From assembly GCA_039583875.1 (NCBI GenBank), contig CM077152.1:14557059-14621058 (forward strand): a stretch of DNA of 64,000 bases, given 5' to 3'. The notes under the pieces were generated by a model. That model was not told the DNA's origin, did no database searches, and saw nothing but the letters and a program-made list of their open reading frames with translations. The translations under genes were made by a program, and so were the position numbers. Source of the DNA: Platanthera guangdongensis. Taxonomy: Eukaryota; Streptophyta; Magnoliopsida; Asparagales; Orchidaceae. Below, piece after piece: positions 45,381 through 56,185 of the stretch; position 1 is the stretch's first letter; each line of letters begins with the position of its first letter.

Positions 45381-46591
45381 GAGCTGCCTTGGGGCCTGCC
45401 TCTGGAAGTTGAACCTCCCTTGGCCCCCGTGGAAGTTCCCCCCTCCTTGGATGAGAGCTCTTCCTGGACCTTGGGCAGGTCCTCCCTGCTGCCTCCAGCC
45501 TGGTTTCGGACCCTCCTGTCCTTGGAACCCCTGAGCTCTCTGCTCCTCTCTCCTTCTTCCTTCCTGATGCCTTGAGCCACCCTCTCCTTTAACTCCACCT
45601 CCATCAACTTTTCCAACCTCTTGACAAATGCCGGGTTGGCTGCCTCCATGGCAATCTCCTCTGCCGCCCTTTCCATCAGCTCCTCGAAGGAAAAGGGGGC
45701 CTTCCGGGTCAAGCTCATCTTGAAGAAGCCCTCCTTCAGCCCAATGGTGAAAGCCATCTGGAGAGCATACCCTGGCATCTCCTGGACCTCCAGGATCTCT
45801 TCTTGGAACCTGTCAACGTAACGGGCCAGCGACTCCTCGGCCCCCTGCCTTATCAGGAAGATGTACTCAGGACTCCTCTTCCGCTTCTTGGAGGTGGAGA
45901 AGCGAAGCTGAAAGCTCCGGCTCAAGTCCTCGAACCCATAGATCGGCCTTAGAGAGAGTTGATGAAACCAGTCCCTTGCCTTCTCATTCAATGTGATCGC
46001 AAAGAGGCGACACTTCAAGGCATCCGTCATTGGCCTGATGGAGACGGCATCCTTGAACCACTGCAGGTGCTGGACGGGGTCATCCTTCCCTGTGTAGTAA
46101 GCCATGTCCGGCTCTCTGAACCCCTCGGGAACGGGAGCTGAGATGATTAGCTCGTTGAAGGGTGACCCCCCAAGGGGTCGTCTCGCCTGGTCCACTCGCT
46201 CCACCTGCTCGCCTGGAAGGGTGGCAGTTGCCGGGCTGGAGAACAACTCCCGGTCGGTGAGGTCTCGCTCGACCCCATCTCTCATCCTCTCCTTCCTTGG
46301 ACTTCTTCCTGGTGCACTTCCTTCTCCCCCTATTGGGGTCATCTCGCCTAGGCCCCTGGGAGTAGACTCGTCGAGAGGGGGAGCTAACTCCTGGGGGGTC
46401 GGAGTGGATCTTCCACCCTGAGGAGCAATGCTTCGCATCATCTCCATGATGCATTGGTTGGAGGCAATGAACTCTTGCCTCCCAACAAAGGGTCCTGGGC
46501 TGGGGAGCTCGCCGAGATCATCACTACCTCCCTGACCTCCAGTCATGACACTCTCCCGAGATCTTCTGTGTTGGCCACTCTCCACGCTCAC
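45350..46591 (-). CDS. Gypsy gag (element 2)
   Basis: An open frame of 413 codons starts MSVESGQ and carries the gag core: PFNELIISAPVPEGFREPDMAYY, CRLFAITLNEKARDWFHQLS, FQLRFSTSKKRKRSPEY and FQEEILEVQEMPGYALQMAF. A basic, Gly/Arg-rich C-terminus follows. Gag assembles the particle in which reverse transcription takes place. The frame is unbroken here, unlike gag of the younger element, but pol is deleted, so the copy cannot move alone. Confidence 0.88.
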   Translation of the reverse strand: MSVESGQHRRSRESVMTGGQGGSDDLGELPSPGPFVGRQEFIASNQCIMEMMRSIAPQGGRSTPTPQELAPPLDESTPRGLGEMTPIGGEGSAPGRSPRKERMRDGVERDLTDRELFSSPATATLPGEQVERVDQARRPLGGSPFNELIISAPVPEGFREPDMAYYTGKDDPVQHLQWFKDAVSIRPMTDALKCRLFAITLNEKARDWFHQLSLRPIYGFEDLSRSFQLRFSTSKKRKRSPEYIFLIRQGAEESLARYVDRFQEEILEVQEMPGYALQMAFTIGLKEGFFKMSLTRKAPFSFEELMERAAEEIAMEAANPAFVKRLEKLMEVELKERVAQGIRKEEGERSRELRGSKDRRVRNQAGGSREDLPKVQEELSSKEGGTSTGAKGGSTSRGRPQGSSCPRRNKPWR

Positions 46592-46601
46592 CGCACCAAA
46601 A

Positions 46602-46850
46602 TGTTGAAACCGAAAATCGGTCTCCTGTGGAGTTCGGGGTCCCTAGAAAGGGGTGACCTCACACCTACTACACCCGGAGGAACGTCACGGACCAAAGATC
46701 AAGAAACTAGAAATAGACCCTCGGCTCTAGCGTGGAGGTCCCACCTCACACCCGGAAGGCTACCTGAGCACTTCCCCTCCCTGACCTCCAGTCATGGCAC
46801 TCTCCCGAGATCTTCTGTGCTGGGCACTCTTCACGCTCACCACACCAAAA
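46602..46850. repeat. 249-bp tandem duplication of LTR end plus leader
   Basis: TGTTGAAACC at 46602 and again at 46851 marks two LTR starts. Between them lie about 180 bp of LTR and then a copy of the gag-start and primer-site region (compare 46530-46601 with 46780-46850). The junction uses a shared CTCCCT. The two copies differ at many positions, so the duplication is old. Confidence 0.8.
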
Positions 46851-47950
46851 TGTTGAAACCAGAAATGGCCTCTGTGGAGTTTGGGGTCCCAAAAGAGGGG
46901 TGACCTCACACCTACTACACTCGGGAGGACGTCACGGACCGGAGACTTAGGAAACTATGCACAGACCGTCGGCTCCAGCGCGGAGGTCCCACCTCACATC
47001 CGGAAGGCTACCTGAGCACTTCCCCTCCCTAGCCAATGCTCGAGCTAGGGTGCCTTGGAGGAGCTCTCTCTACTCTACCAAGAAGAAGCTAAGGGAGGAG
47101 GAAGCTAGGAAAAATCTCTCCCTCCAAAGGAACCCAAGGGGGTCTATTTATAGATTTTCCAAGTCATGGGGGTAAAATGACCAAAACATTGTTACGCCCA
47201 ATATACCTTGGGCCAATAAAAAATACTCACACCGGGGGGCAGAGAGGTAAAACCACCCCCAGGGGAACAGCGGTAAAAGCACACCGCCAACCCCCCGCCC
47301 CAAACACCCGAGGCGGTTCCAGGCCGCCGGGCAGGACGCTTGGGCGAGACCAGGCCGCCGACCGTCTCGCCGCGAGCAGACCGCCTGGGCGAGAACCAGG
47401 TCGCGGCGTTCTCGCCTGCGAGCAGACCTCTCGGCGAGACCGGCCCCCGGCCATCTCGCCCGCGAGCAGGCCTCTCGGCGAGACCGGCCCCCGGCCGTCT
47501 CGCCCGCGAGCAGGCCGCTCGGCGAGACCGGCCCCCGGCCGTCTCGCCCGCGAGCAGGCCGCTCGGCGAGACCGGCCCCCGGCCGTCTCGCCCGCGAGCA
47601 GGCCTCTCGGCGAGACCGGCCCCCGGCCGTCTCGACCGCGAGCAGGCCGCCCGGGCGAGAACCAGGCCGCGGCGGTCTCGCCCGCGAGCAGACCGCCCGG
47701 GCAAGAGCCAGGCCGCGGCGGTCTCGCCTGCCCCTACCTCGGACTCAACAGGTCGGGGCGGGTGCTAGCCAACTTGCCGCACCCGCCCCCCAACAAAGGA
47801 TCCATTGGGGGAGGCCAATTTTTCCTCCCCTTAATAGTATGTTTACAAGACAGGGCCAAAATTGGCCACCGAGAGTGCAAAATCTTCAAAAAGCTTAAAA
47901 ACGTGTTTGCATTATTTTGGGCCCACTCTTTGCGAATACGGGGTTGTACA
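46851..47950 (-). repeat. 5' LTR of gypsy element 2
   Basis: The LTR starts TGTTGAAACC and ends GGGGTTGTACA on the plus strand, the same termini as the LTRs at 10739 and 22536. A leftward TATA (CTATAAATAG, near 47145-47155) is present. It contains a 44-bp minisatellite. Confidence 0.85.
47421..47700. repeat. 44-bp GC-rich minisatellite in the LTR
   Basis: About six units of GAGCAGGCCGCTCGGCGAGACC plus CGGCCCCCGGCCGTCTCGCC repeat. They keep long spurious ORFs open on both strands (47177-48049, 47192-47704). Confidence 0.9.
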
Positions 47951-48236
47951 CCGGCAGCGAGATACTGCGACGAGCGACGCGGCGACCTGGGAAGACCTTC
48001 CCGTGGAATAGCAATCCGCCGGAAGAAAAAATTAGGGCATGCGATTTGAAAGTGGGAAAAACAAGTCTTTTTCTAAGACAATGATCAACATATAACCTAA
48101 ATTGGCCTGCGGATAACGACGCTTTTTTATATTTTTATTTTTTAAGAAAATTATATGTGTACTGAAGTTTAATTGAAGAATTAAAGGTGTGATAGAGGCG
48201 GGGACGAGTCAGAGGCGCTGTGTTTTCTCTTTGACG

Positions 48237-48452
48237 ATGGCTGGTGGGGCCGAACTGGAGGCGCTGTGTTTGAGAACCCGACGGGAAACCGTTCCGGCGG
48301 GGCTGAGCAGAAGGAAAAAATGTTTGGGAAACCAGTGCGCCCTCCCTTCAGCGACGGCTAGCATCAACAAGAGCAAACTGTCCGTTTTCGCGCTAGCCAT
48401 GCGAGCACCAGTCCCCTGTTACGAGCAGCCGTTTTTCCCTCTTCCTCAGCGT
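48237..48452 (+). other. Possible first exon of an unknown host gene
   Basis: An ATG at 48237 opens a frame starting MAGGAELEAL, with a basic, Ser-containing N-terminus. It reaches a possible splice donor (CACCAG/GTCAGT) near 48452. No family is recognised and no second exon is seen. It may be a chance frame. Confidence 0.2.
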
Positions 48453-48749
48453 GCCACCAGGTCAGTTCTCAAACACAGCCATCCCTACCTCCGCCGGAAC
48501 CGTTCACACTGACTGTTTTCTATCCCCTCTTGCTCGGCCCCTCTAGAACGACTTCCCGTTAGCACTGCTGGTGCCTTTCATTATAGTACATCACCCAAGC
48601 CACTCAGCAATACAATGACGCCATGTGGCCTGGGAATTGGCCACGTGGCTTCTGATCCACCTGGCTCCAAATGACATGCAATTAGCTAATAGATAAAACT
48701 ACAAGTCTACATCTATATTTCAGTGTCCAACATGTGTCCTATTTATTTA
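48453..48749. other. No gene recognised
   Basis: Ordinary intergenic DNA between the exon-like frame and the foldback MITE. Confidence 0.5.
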
Positions 48750-49164
48750 GGTGATTGCTATTAGCACCGCGGTTTTGGCTATTCGCACCGTATTTTTTCT
48801 TAATTTTTTGTGTCTTTTAGAAATACGTCTTGTACATGCATTTTTAGGAAAAGTGTTCAACACGAAAGTTGTAGATCTCGGCAAGATTTACAACTTTCGT
48901 GTTAAACACTTTTCCTAAAAATACATGTACAGGGCGTATTTTTAAAAGGCGCGAAACCTTGGCGTATTACCGAAGTACGACTTGTACATTCATGTTTAGG
49001 AAACGTATTCAACACAAAAGTTGTAGATCTCGACGAGATCTACAACTTTTGTGTTGAACACTTTTCCTGAAAATGCATGTACAAGACGTATTTCCAAAAT
49101 ACGTGAAAAATTAGGGGAAAGTACGCTGCGACTAGCCAAAACTGCAGTGCTAATAACAATCACC
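48750..49164. mobile_element. Foldback MITE, copy 2 (415 bp, 8-bp TSD)
   Basis: Ends GGTGATTGCTATTAGCACCG and its near-inverse are flanked by TTTATTTA on both sides (48742-48749, 49165-49172). The inside repeats the same hairpin-forming blocks as copy 1 (CTTGTACATGCATTTTTAGG, GTTCAACACGAAAGTTGTAG and inverses). The two copies differ at many sites, so both insertions are old or came from different sources. Confidence 0.88.
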
Positions 49165-49208
49165 TTTATTTAATAGATATACAAATAATTTTATACGAAT
49201 GATATCAA

Positions 49209-49574
49209 GGCTGCGTTTGGCGCGACTTATAGTTGCTTTTTGCTCAAGTGAGGTTGGACAAAAACACCATCGTCATAGAATGTATATTTGGTATGACAAA
49301 TTTTACTAGTTTGTGGTATAAGATTTTGATATCACAATGACATTTTTGTTCAATCTCACCGGAACAAATAAGCTGTGATAAGCCGCGTCAAACACAGCCC
49401 TATTTGCTCCGATGAGGTTGGACAAAAATGTCATTGTCATGTCAAAATCTTATGTCTCAAACTAGTTTTCTTTTTGTAACATTTGTTATACCAAACATAC
49501 ATTTTATAACATTGATGTTTTTGTCCAACCTGACCGGAGCAAATAAGTTGTGGTAAGTTGTGCCAAAAGCAACC
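49209..49574. mobile_element. Tourist-like MITE (366 bp)
   Basis: Ends GGCTGCGTTTGGCGCGACTTA and the near-inverse of TAAGTTGTGCCAAAAGCAACC fit the GG..TGTTTGG style of PIF/Harbinger MITEs. The flanks CAA and TAA are compatible with a decayed TAA duplication. An internal copy of the terminus (about 49385-49405) suggests two elements back to back. Confidence 0.55.
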
Positions 49575-49689
49575 TAAGTATCAGCCGCTACAAAGAATAT
49601 GACATTCCGAGGATGAAATATTAATCAATAAACTATTGAATAAGAGAGTTTCTCACAAATTGAAATTCGGAAGGGAGCTTCAAATCCAG

Positions 49690-50361
49690 AGCATAAAGTC
49701 GCGACTATAGAAATCTAACCAGAAATTTGAAAGATAACTTGAAAGGTTGAAGGGGGAGGCCGGCGAAGAAGAGGAAGGCAGTTTCGGCATTGGGGTGGAA
49801 GAGAAAGGGTTACAGCTGCACAAGGAGCATTGGGAGGAAGCTTTCTCGCTAAGGCCATCTTGTCCGCCACGGGATACTTGCTCTCGCTATCCAACAAGAC
49901 TTTGTTGAGATAATAGATTGGACGATGCATTCCTCCTTACTCCTTCACTAGGACCGAGCTGAGCGTGTGCGGTGAGACTGTCAAGTACAGAAAGAGGCTT
50001 CTCCTTCGGTGGGTTTTAAGAGTAGTGGGGGAGTGGTCAGGTACTGCTTGAGGTGTTCGAAGGCAGTCTGACACTCATCCGCCCACTGGAAACCAATGTG
50101 GCGCGCCCCACAAAGCGCTTTAAAGAAGGGGGTACTTGTCCCTTGTTGAGGCTTGGCTTTGAACTTCCTTGATGCTGCGAGGGGGGGGGGACATATCTTC
50201 CAATGCTTTGGTCTTTTTGGAGTTGGCCTCTATTCCTCGTTGTGTTACCATGAAGCTTAGGAACTTTCTTGAGGTAACTATGAAGGCGCACTTGGTAAGA
50301 TTCAGGCGCAGTTGGAAGCGGCGGAGGAGCTGGAAGCACTTGTCAAGGTCTTCCAGGTGAT
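49690..50361 (-). pseudogene. Old gypsy pol remnant, left part (RNase H/RT)
   Basis: RPIYYLNKVLLDSESKYP (49715-49930) is the RNase H region of a gypsy element, and pieces of the reverse transcriptase thumb follow at 50037-50339. Sequence to the left is lost. It continues after the copia insertion at 56186. Confidence 0.75.
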
Positions 50362-51214
50362 TTTAGGGAAACAATCCCTTACGTGCAAACCCAGATCCAA
50401 GCAAGTTCAGCAAAGAAAAAAACAGAAAAATACAGAACAGAGCACACAGAGATTTACGTGGAAACCCCCTCACAGCAACAGGGGGAAAAACACTGGGCAG
50501 GGCATGCAAACAATCCACTATAATAATAAAGGATTACAAAACACTAGCTTTGCCCAACCTAGTTCCCACTCCGGATTCACAAACGAATCCCCACTTAAGC
50601 TAAAACGCTCCTTCTGAAATCGAGGAAGAACAACCATCAATACGTTGAGGTAAAAACAACCTCTCTTCAACAAGGAACGCTCTGATTTAGTCGCAATCTC
50701 CTCCCGAAGAACAAACCCGAGAGAAAACTCGCCTAGCACAGTGAAGGACTCCTCCGATGAAATCACTGCAAGCCCATGTTGTAGTCGTCGCACGCTGTCT
50801 TCGCAGCCGCTGCACGCCTCCGGCGAAACCGTTGTTGTCGGCTGCTACCGTCGTCGCACACCTCAGCCGAAATCGACACGTCTCATTCGTTGTTGCTGCT
50901 CTGTAAGGAAGAAGATATATGTCATGTCTGAATCGGCTTAACCCTAACTCCACGGTATATAGATGTACCCAAATACGCTGGGCCGCCGCAAGAAAAAAAA
51001 CGGTTCACTGAACCGCTGGGAGTGGGCGGCAGTATCGGCGAGTATCGGCGGCGAAATCCGATGAAACCAGCGATACACTCCGAAAACACTGTTCATGAAC
51101 AGTAAATTCGACGAGTATCGGGATCGATACTTGCCGAAAATATTGTTCATGGTTGAACAATACTTTTCTTCTTCGCAAGCCTTCAGTCTTCAATTTAGGG
51201 GCTGGACCCCAACA
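50362..51214 (-). repeat. 3' LTR of the copia element
   Basis: The segment reads TTTAGGGAAAC at its left end, where the other copy has TGTAGGG, and ends CCCCAACA. The purine tract AGGGTTTGGAGGGGGAGTC (minus strand, 51215-51233) lies next to it. Confidence 0.92.
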
Positions 51215-51605
51215 GACTCCCCCTCCAAACCCTGAAGAGAAGTCCCACCACCTGAAAAACTTCAAAAAGATACCATGTCGAACAGCTGTCGACACAACTC
51301 GTGCTTCTCCCTTGGCATGACCTTGTCATCATGTCCGAAGGATTTTCATCTGTATGGACCTTTTCCACCTCCAGTAGCTTCTCCTCGACAGCATCTTGTA
51401 TCCAATGATACCTGACATCAATGTGCTTTGTCTTAGATTGGTAGGCGGGGTTCTTGGCCAGAAAGATAGCACTCTGACTATCACTGAACACAGTGAACAC
51501 GTCTTGCTTGATTCCAAGCTCGAGCATGAACGTCTTCATCCACAAGACCTCTTTTGAAGCTTCCGTCAAAGCTATATATTCTGCCTCAGTCGTCGATAGT
51601 GTCAC
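51195..51605 (-). pseudogene. Copia RNase H
   Basis: The frame opens MTLSTTEAEYIALTEASKE, followed by LGIKQDVFTVFSDSQSAIFLAKNP and KTKHIDVRYHWI. This is the C-terminal RNase H of the copia polyprotein. It removes the RNA template during reverse transcription. It is separated from reverse transcriptase by frame breaks near 51610-51810. Confidence 0.9.
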
Positions 51606-51803
51606 ACACTTTTATAACTGCGACTGTCACGACACAGCACCCCCCGCAAAAGTAACATCATACCTCGAAGTGGATCTTCTGGAATCAACGTCTCCAGACA
51701 TATCAGAATCAGAATACCCAACCAGTTCAGGTGATTCACCACCAAACTGCAGACACAAATCTGTAGTACCTCTAAGATATCAAAGAATCCACTTCATAGA
51801 ATC

Positions 51804-52930
51804 TCAATGGACCCTTCTTAGATTTGTCAAATATCTGCTCACCAACCCTACTGCATGAGCTATGTCTGGCCTCCTACAGACCACAGCGTACATCAAACTC
51901 CCTACTGCAGAAGCATAGGGTACTTGGCTCAACTCCTCGGACTCCTTCTCAGATGAAGGGCACTGACCGCTGGATAACTTGAAGTGACTGCCCAATGGAG
52001 TGGTAACAACCTTTGCCTTCTCCATCATGAACCTCTTCAGTACTTTTTCAACATACTCAGCCTGAGATAGCCACAACAGACCTACACTCATGTCTTTGTT
52101 AATCTTCATACCCAGGATCTTCTTTGCCTGTTCAAGGTCCTTCATTTCAAAGGACCTACTGAGCTCCATCTTCAGCTCTACAATGCTGGTTTTGTCATCC
52201 CCTACAATCAGCATGTCGTAGACATAGAGTAGTAGTATAGTGAAGGACTCATCTGTTCTCTTCACATAGACACAGTGATCAGCCCTGGTCCTCAAGAATT
52301 TGTTCATGGTCATAAAGGAGTCAAACTTCTTATACCACTGCCTGGGTGTCTGTTTCAACCCATAATGAATCTTCTTGAGTCGGCACACCAAATTCTCCTT
52401 ACCCTTGACCTCGAACACTTCTGGTTGTTGTATGTACAACTCCTCCTCCAAATCACCGTGCAGGAAAGCCGTCTTCACGTCCATCTGCTCAACTTCCAGA
52501 TTCATAGAGGCGGCCAACCCTAGAACCAGGCGGATAGAAGACATCATCACCACTGGTGAGAATATCTCATCAAAATCCATGTCTTGCCTGTAACTGAAGC
52601 CCTTGACCACCAGCCTCTCCTTATACTTGGGCTGGGAAAGATTTTCATCTGTCTTCAACTTGAAGACTCATTTGTTCATCAATGCTCTTTTCCCCTTAGG
52701 AAGCCGGACCAAGTCATAGGTCTTGTTCTTCTGGAGCGAAGTCAACTCCTCCTATATAGCTTCAGCCCACTGCTCTCTATCATCAGCCTTTGGGCCTCCA
52801 CCAAGGACTCTGGCTGTCCACCATCAGTCAACAGAATATAATCCAGCGGTGGATATCTGGTACTGCCTCTACGCAGTCTTTCAGATCTCCTAAGGGGAAC
52901 CTCCACCACAGGTGGAATATCAACGGGCAA
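51804..52930 (-). pseudogene. Copia reverse transcriptase, YVDD lost
   Basis: The frame 51804-52658 holds KERLVVKGFSYRQDMDF, MDVKTAFLHGDLEEELYI, YGLKQTPRQWYKKFD and GSLMYAVVCRRPDIAHAVG. The catalytic box reads YVYDMLIVG, where YVDD is required, so one of the metal-binding Asp residues is gone. The N-terminal part continues with breaks to about 52930 (RRSERLRRGSTRYPPLDY). Confidence 0.9.
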
Positions 52931-53047
52931 AACTCCCCCTTCATCCAGAATCTCCTCTTACTCTGGCATCTGAGCTGCTTCTTCTACAATGGGCTCTTCA
53001 GAAGCACCATTAGCACCAAGATCTCCATCAGGAACTTCCATAATGAG

Positions 53048-53990
53048 TCAACTCTGCGGCTTCTCAGTCTCCTGCTCACTAGCAACTTTATATTTAACGA
53101 AGATCACATCCCCGCTCCTGATTATTTTCTTTTTCTTTGGATCCCAGAATCTATAGTCAAACTCCTCGGTTGGGTATCCAAACAAGATGCATTCACGGGA
53201 TTTCACGTCGAGCTTCGATCTCTCCTTCTTGGGGATATGAACATGTATTCGACAACCAAACACACGTACATGTCCATAAGACACCTCCTTACCAGACCAC
53301 ACACGTTCAGGAACATCTCCATCTAACGGTGCTGAGGGTGACAGATTTATCAGATGCATAGCATTCCTAGCTGCATCTGCCCAGAACTGCTTCCCAAATT
53401 TCAGCCTGAGAGATCATACATTTGACCTTCTGCATTATAGTTCTGTTCATCCTCTCCGCCAACCCATTTTTATTGCAGTGTCCTCGGAATAGTCTTCTCA
53501 TGAACAATATCGTGTTGCCAGCAGTAGGCATCAAACGGTCCAATAAATTCTCCCCCGTTTTCAGATCTAACTCGCTTTATAACCTTCCCGATCATCTTCT
53601 TAGTCATTGCCCTGAACTCGGCAAACTTTTCAAAACCTCACTCTTATGCTTCAGGAAGTATGCTCATACCTTCCTAGCGTGGTCATCAATAAAGGTGACA
53701 AAGTAGGTTGCTCCTCCCTGAGACATGGGTTCAATTGGTCCACACACATCTGTGTGTATTAGATTTAGCAGCTCTGCCTTCCTCTTCGGTTCAGCATCAG
53801 CAAATGACACCCGTCTCTGCTTCCCATCTAAGCAGTGAACGCACGTGCTGGCATACTGTCTGACAACTTTGGTAGAACCTTGTTCTTTACCAGCAGCTTG
53901 AGATTCTTCTCACTCATATGGCCAAGTCTGCGATAACATAACTCCATGGAGTTGTAATCAGCTGTATTCACACTAGGACTGCAGATCTTG
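53048..53990 (-). pseudogene. Copia integrase, fragmented
   Basis: Pieces include the zinc region LCYRRLGHMSEKNLKLL (about 53900-53950; family members have LWHRRLGHMS, so a metal-binding His is lost), an interrupted catalytic core, and the C-terminal VSYGHVRVFGCRIHVHIPK and SRECILFGYP block (53048-53359). It cannot be functional. Confidence 0.85.
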
Positions 53991-54013
53991 GCCTTTGCTC
54001 GGTACAAACCACA

Positions 54014-54370
54014 TCATTTCTTGCCTCGGGCCACCACCATGGACCTCTTCACCAGCCTCCAGGCACCTCCGCCTTCAATACTGGTAAAGACGCCATCATC
54101 AAGTCTTCCGATGGAGATAAGGTTCATTCTCAAATCAGGAATGTGTCTGACATCCTTGAGAATAACCAACCTCAAATTAGTCTCCAGGTGGACATCTTCA
54201 CTGCCCACTATCTGGGATACACCGGCATTATCCATCTGGATAGTCCCTAAGTCTCCAGCAGTACAGGAATAGAAGTAATCCATGTGATGTGTGCAATGAT
54301 AAGAAGCATCACCATCCACAACCCAGTCAGTATCAACACACTCCTGGCATGCAGTCACGCTGCAGTGCAA
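54014..54370 (-). pseudogene. Copia protease, active site altered
   Basis: The region reads DTDWVVDGDASYHCTHHMDYF, where copia proteases have W(I/V)xDSGAS. The Asp-Ser-Gly triplet is now Asp-Gly-Asp, which should remove activity. Downstream GTIQMDNAGVSQIVG and LKDVRHIPDLRMNLISIG are typical of the protease-integrase linker. Confidence 0.88.
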
Positions 54371-54439
54371 ACACTAAGTCTCCACCTCCACAATTGAGGC
54401 TTCTCCCGTGTTGCCACTGGACTCTCCTTCTTTCCCTTT

Positions 54440-55045
54440 CCCCTTCTGATCTCACTTCCACTTGAAACAATCCTTCTTGATGTGGCCCTTCATCTTACAG
54501 TAGTAGCATTCGAACTCCTTCTTGGACTTGGGCTTGCACTTGCTTCTGGAGTTGCCCCTTGGTTTCCCCTCCTTCACCTAATGCCAACCTATAACTTCCA
54601 TGAGTAAGGCATCTAATGTAAGAGTTCCAGAATCCTTCCTTCTCAGCACATCATTCATCAGACAGCTCGTCACCATCTTCATTGTCACAACGTCATCTGG
54701 TGTTGAATTGCTCAATGACACCACAAGGGTCTCCCAACCCTCGGGTAAAGAACTGAGGACCATCAAGGCCTGAAGCTCGTCACCCAGGGTGATCTTCATG
54801 CTTTCCAACTGATTGATGATGCTCTAGGCAAGGTTCAGATGCTCTGTCATCTGAGAACCTTCTCGATACTTGAGATTCACAAGCTTCCTGATCAAGAAAA
54901 CCTTGTTACATGTTGTCTTCCTTTCATACAGCGCTTTCAGCTTTTTCCACAAAGACTGGGCAGATGTCTTGGTAGATACATAATGAAAAACAAAATCATC
55001 TAGCCACTGACGAATGAACTCAACTGCCTTCCTGTTCGTCGTCAT
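54440..55045 (-). pseudogene. Copia gag with CCHC zinc knuckle
   Basis: Frames 54824-55045 and 54578-54808 give SAQSLWKKLKALYERKT, LVNLKYREGSQMTEHLN, LSSLPEGWETLVVSLSNS and MKMVTSCLMNDVLRR, the UBN2-type gag. A zinc knuckle CYYCKMKGHIKKDC follows at about 54485-54530. Stops separate the pieces. The N-terminus before 55045 is truncated by a stop. Confidence 0.85.
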
Positions 55046-55305
55046 CTAAACCGCATCATCCAACATCGTGGCAGGCCTCCCCAATAATGGAGTGTAGAGA
55101 TCCTTGCAAAACAAGAGATCCACCATCCTCGGCTTCCAGATACTCCAGTTGTTTTCATTCATGTTTATCATCCTTGCTTGATCCATATGCACACGGATTA
55201 GCCAATAATCTCAAGGAATGTAATAGAGAGAATCGGGAGCGGACCAATGGTCGTCACCTACTACACTTAATTACAAGCCCGAAATTATCAACGGCTAGAA
55301 CCTCC

Positions 55306-55316
55306 CTCTGATACCA
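55306..55316 (-). promoter_or_regulatory. Primer binding site, initiator tRNA-Met
   Basis: TGGTATCAGAG on the minus strand lies two bases inside the 5' LTR, the standard copia primer site. Confidence 0.9.
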
Positions 55317-55318
55317 CT

Positions 55319-56180
55319 TGTAGGGAAATAATCCCTTACGTGCAAACCCAGATCCAAGCAAATTCATCAAAGAAAAAAATAGAGAAACACAGAACAGAGC
55401 ACACAAAGATTTACATGGAAACCCCCTCACAGCAACAGGGAAAAAAACCACGGGGCAGGGCACACAAGCAATCCACTATAATAATAAAGGATTACAAAAC
55501 ACTAGGTTTGTCCAACCTAGTTCCCACTCCGGATTCACAAACTAAGACCCACTCAAGCTAAGACGCTCATTCTGAAACCGAGGAAGAATAACCCTCAACA
55601 CGTTGAGGTAAAAACAAACTCTCTTCAAAAAGGAACGCTCTGATTGAGTCACAATCTCCTCCCGAAGAACAAACCCGAGAGAAAAGTCTCCTAGCACAGT
55701 GAAGGACTCCTCCGATGAAATCACTGCAAGCCCACGTTGTAGTCATCGCACACTGCCTTCGCAGCCGCTGCACGCCTCCGGCAAAACCGTCGTTGTCATC
55801 CGCTGCCGTCGTCGCACACCTCAGGCGAAATCGACGCGTCTCCTCCGCTGTCGCCGCTCTGTAAGGAAGAAGATATATGCCATGTCTGAATCGGCTTAAC
55901 CCAAACTCCACGGTATATAGATGTACCCAAAACCATCGGGCCGCCGCAAGAAAAAAAACGGTTCACTTAACCGCTGGGAGTGGGCGGCAGTATCGGCGGC
56001 GAAATCCGGCGAAACCAGCGATACTCGCCGACTCAGCGATATACGACGAAAACACTGTTCATGAACAGTAAATTCGACGAGTATCGGGATCGATACTCGC
56101 CGAAAATACTGTTCACGGCTGAACAGTACTTTTCTCCTTCACAAGCCTTTGGTCTTCAATTTAGGGGGTGAACCCCAACA
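55319..56180 (-). repeat. 5' LTR of the copia element
   Basis: An 862-bp LTR, TGTAGGGAAAT to ACCCCAACA on the plus strand, collinear with 50362-51214. Confidence 0.93.
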
Positions 56181-56185
56181 GTGAT

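Larger units (their letters stand above)
43240..47950 (-). mobile_element. Deleted Retand-type gypsy element (element 2)
   Basis: From right to left: a 1.1-kb 5' LTR (46851-47950), a 249-bp tandem duplication of LTR end plus leader, primer site, gag (45350-46591), protease (44481-45380), then directly a tandem array (43240-44270). Reverse transcriptase, RNase H, integrase, the antisense genes and the 3' LTR are missing. Gag and protease resemble the element at 10739-23387, sharing the MSVESGQ start and the tRNA-Phe-type primer site. Confidence 0.85.
50362..56180 (-). mobile_element. Full-length Ty1-copia retrotransposon (dead)
   Basis: LTRs lie at 50362-51214 and 55319-56180 and differ at roughly one site in 10-20 by eye, so this is an older insertion. 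GTGAT flanks the element (50357-50361, 56181-56185). The order on the minus strand is 5' LTR, primer site for initiator tRNA-Met, gag, protease, integrase, reverse transcriptase, RNase H, purine tract, 3' LTR: the copia order. The reading frame is interrupted many times and key residues are lost. It lies inside the old gypsy pol. Confidence 0.95.

Noticed and set aside
47177..48049. A 290-codon plus-strand frame and its minus-strand partner.
   Set aside because: Both arise from the 44-bp GC-rich minisatellite inside an LTR.
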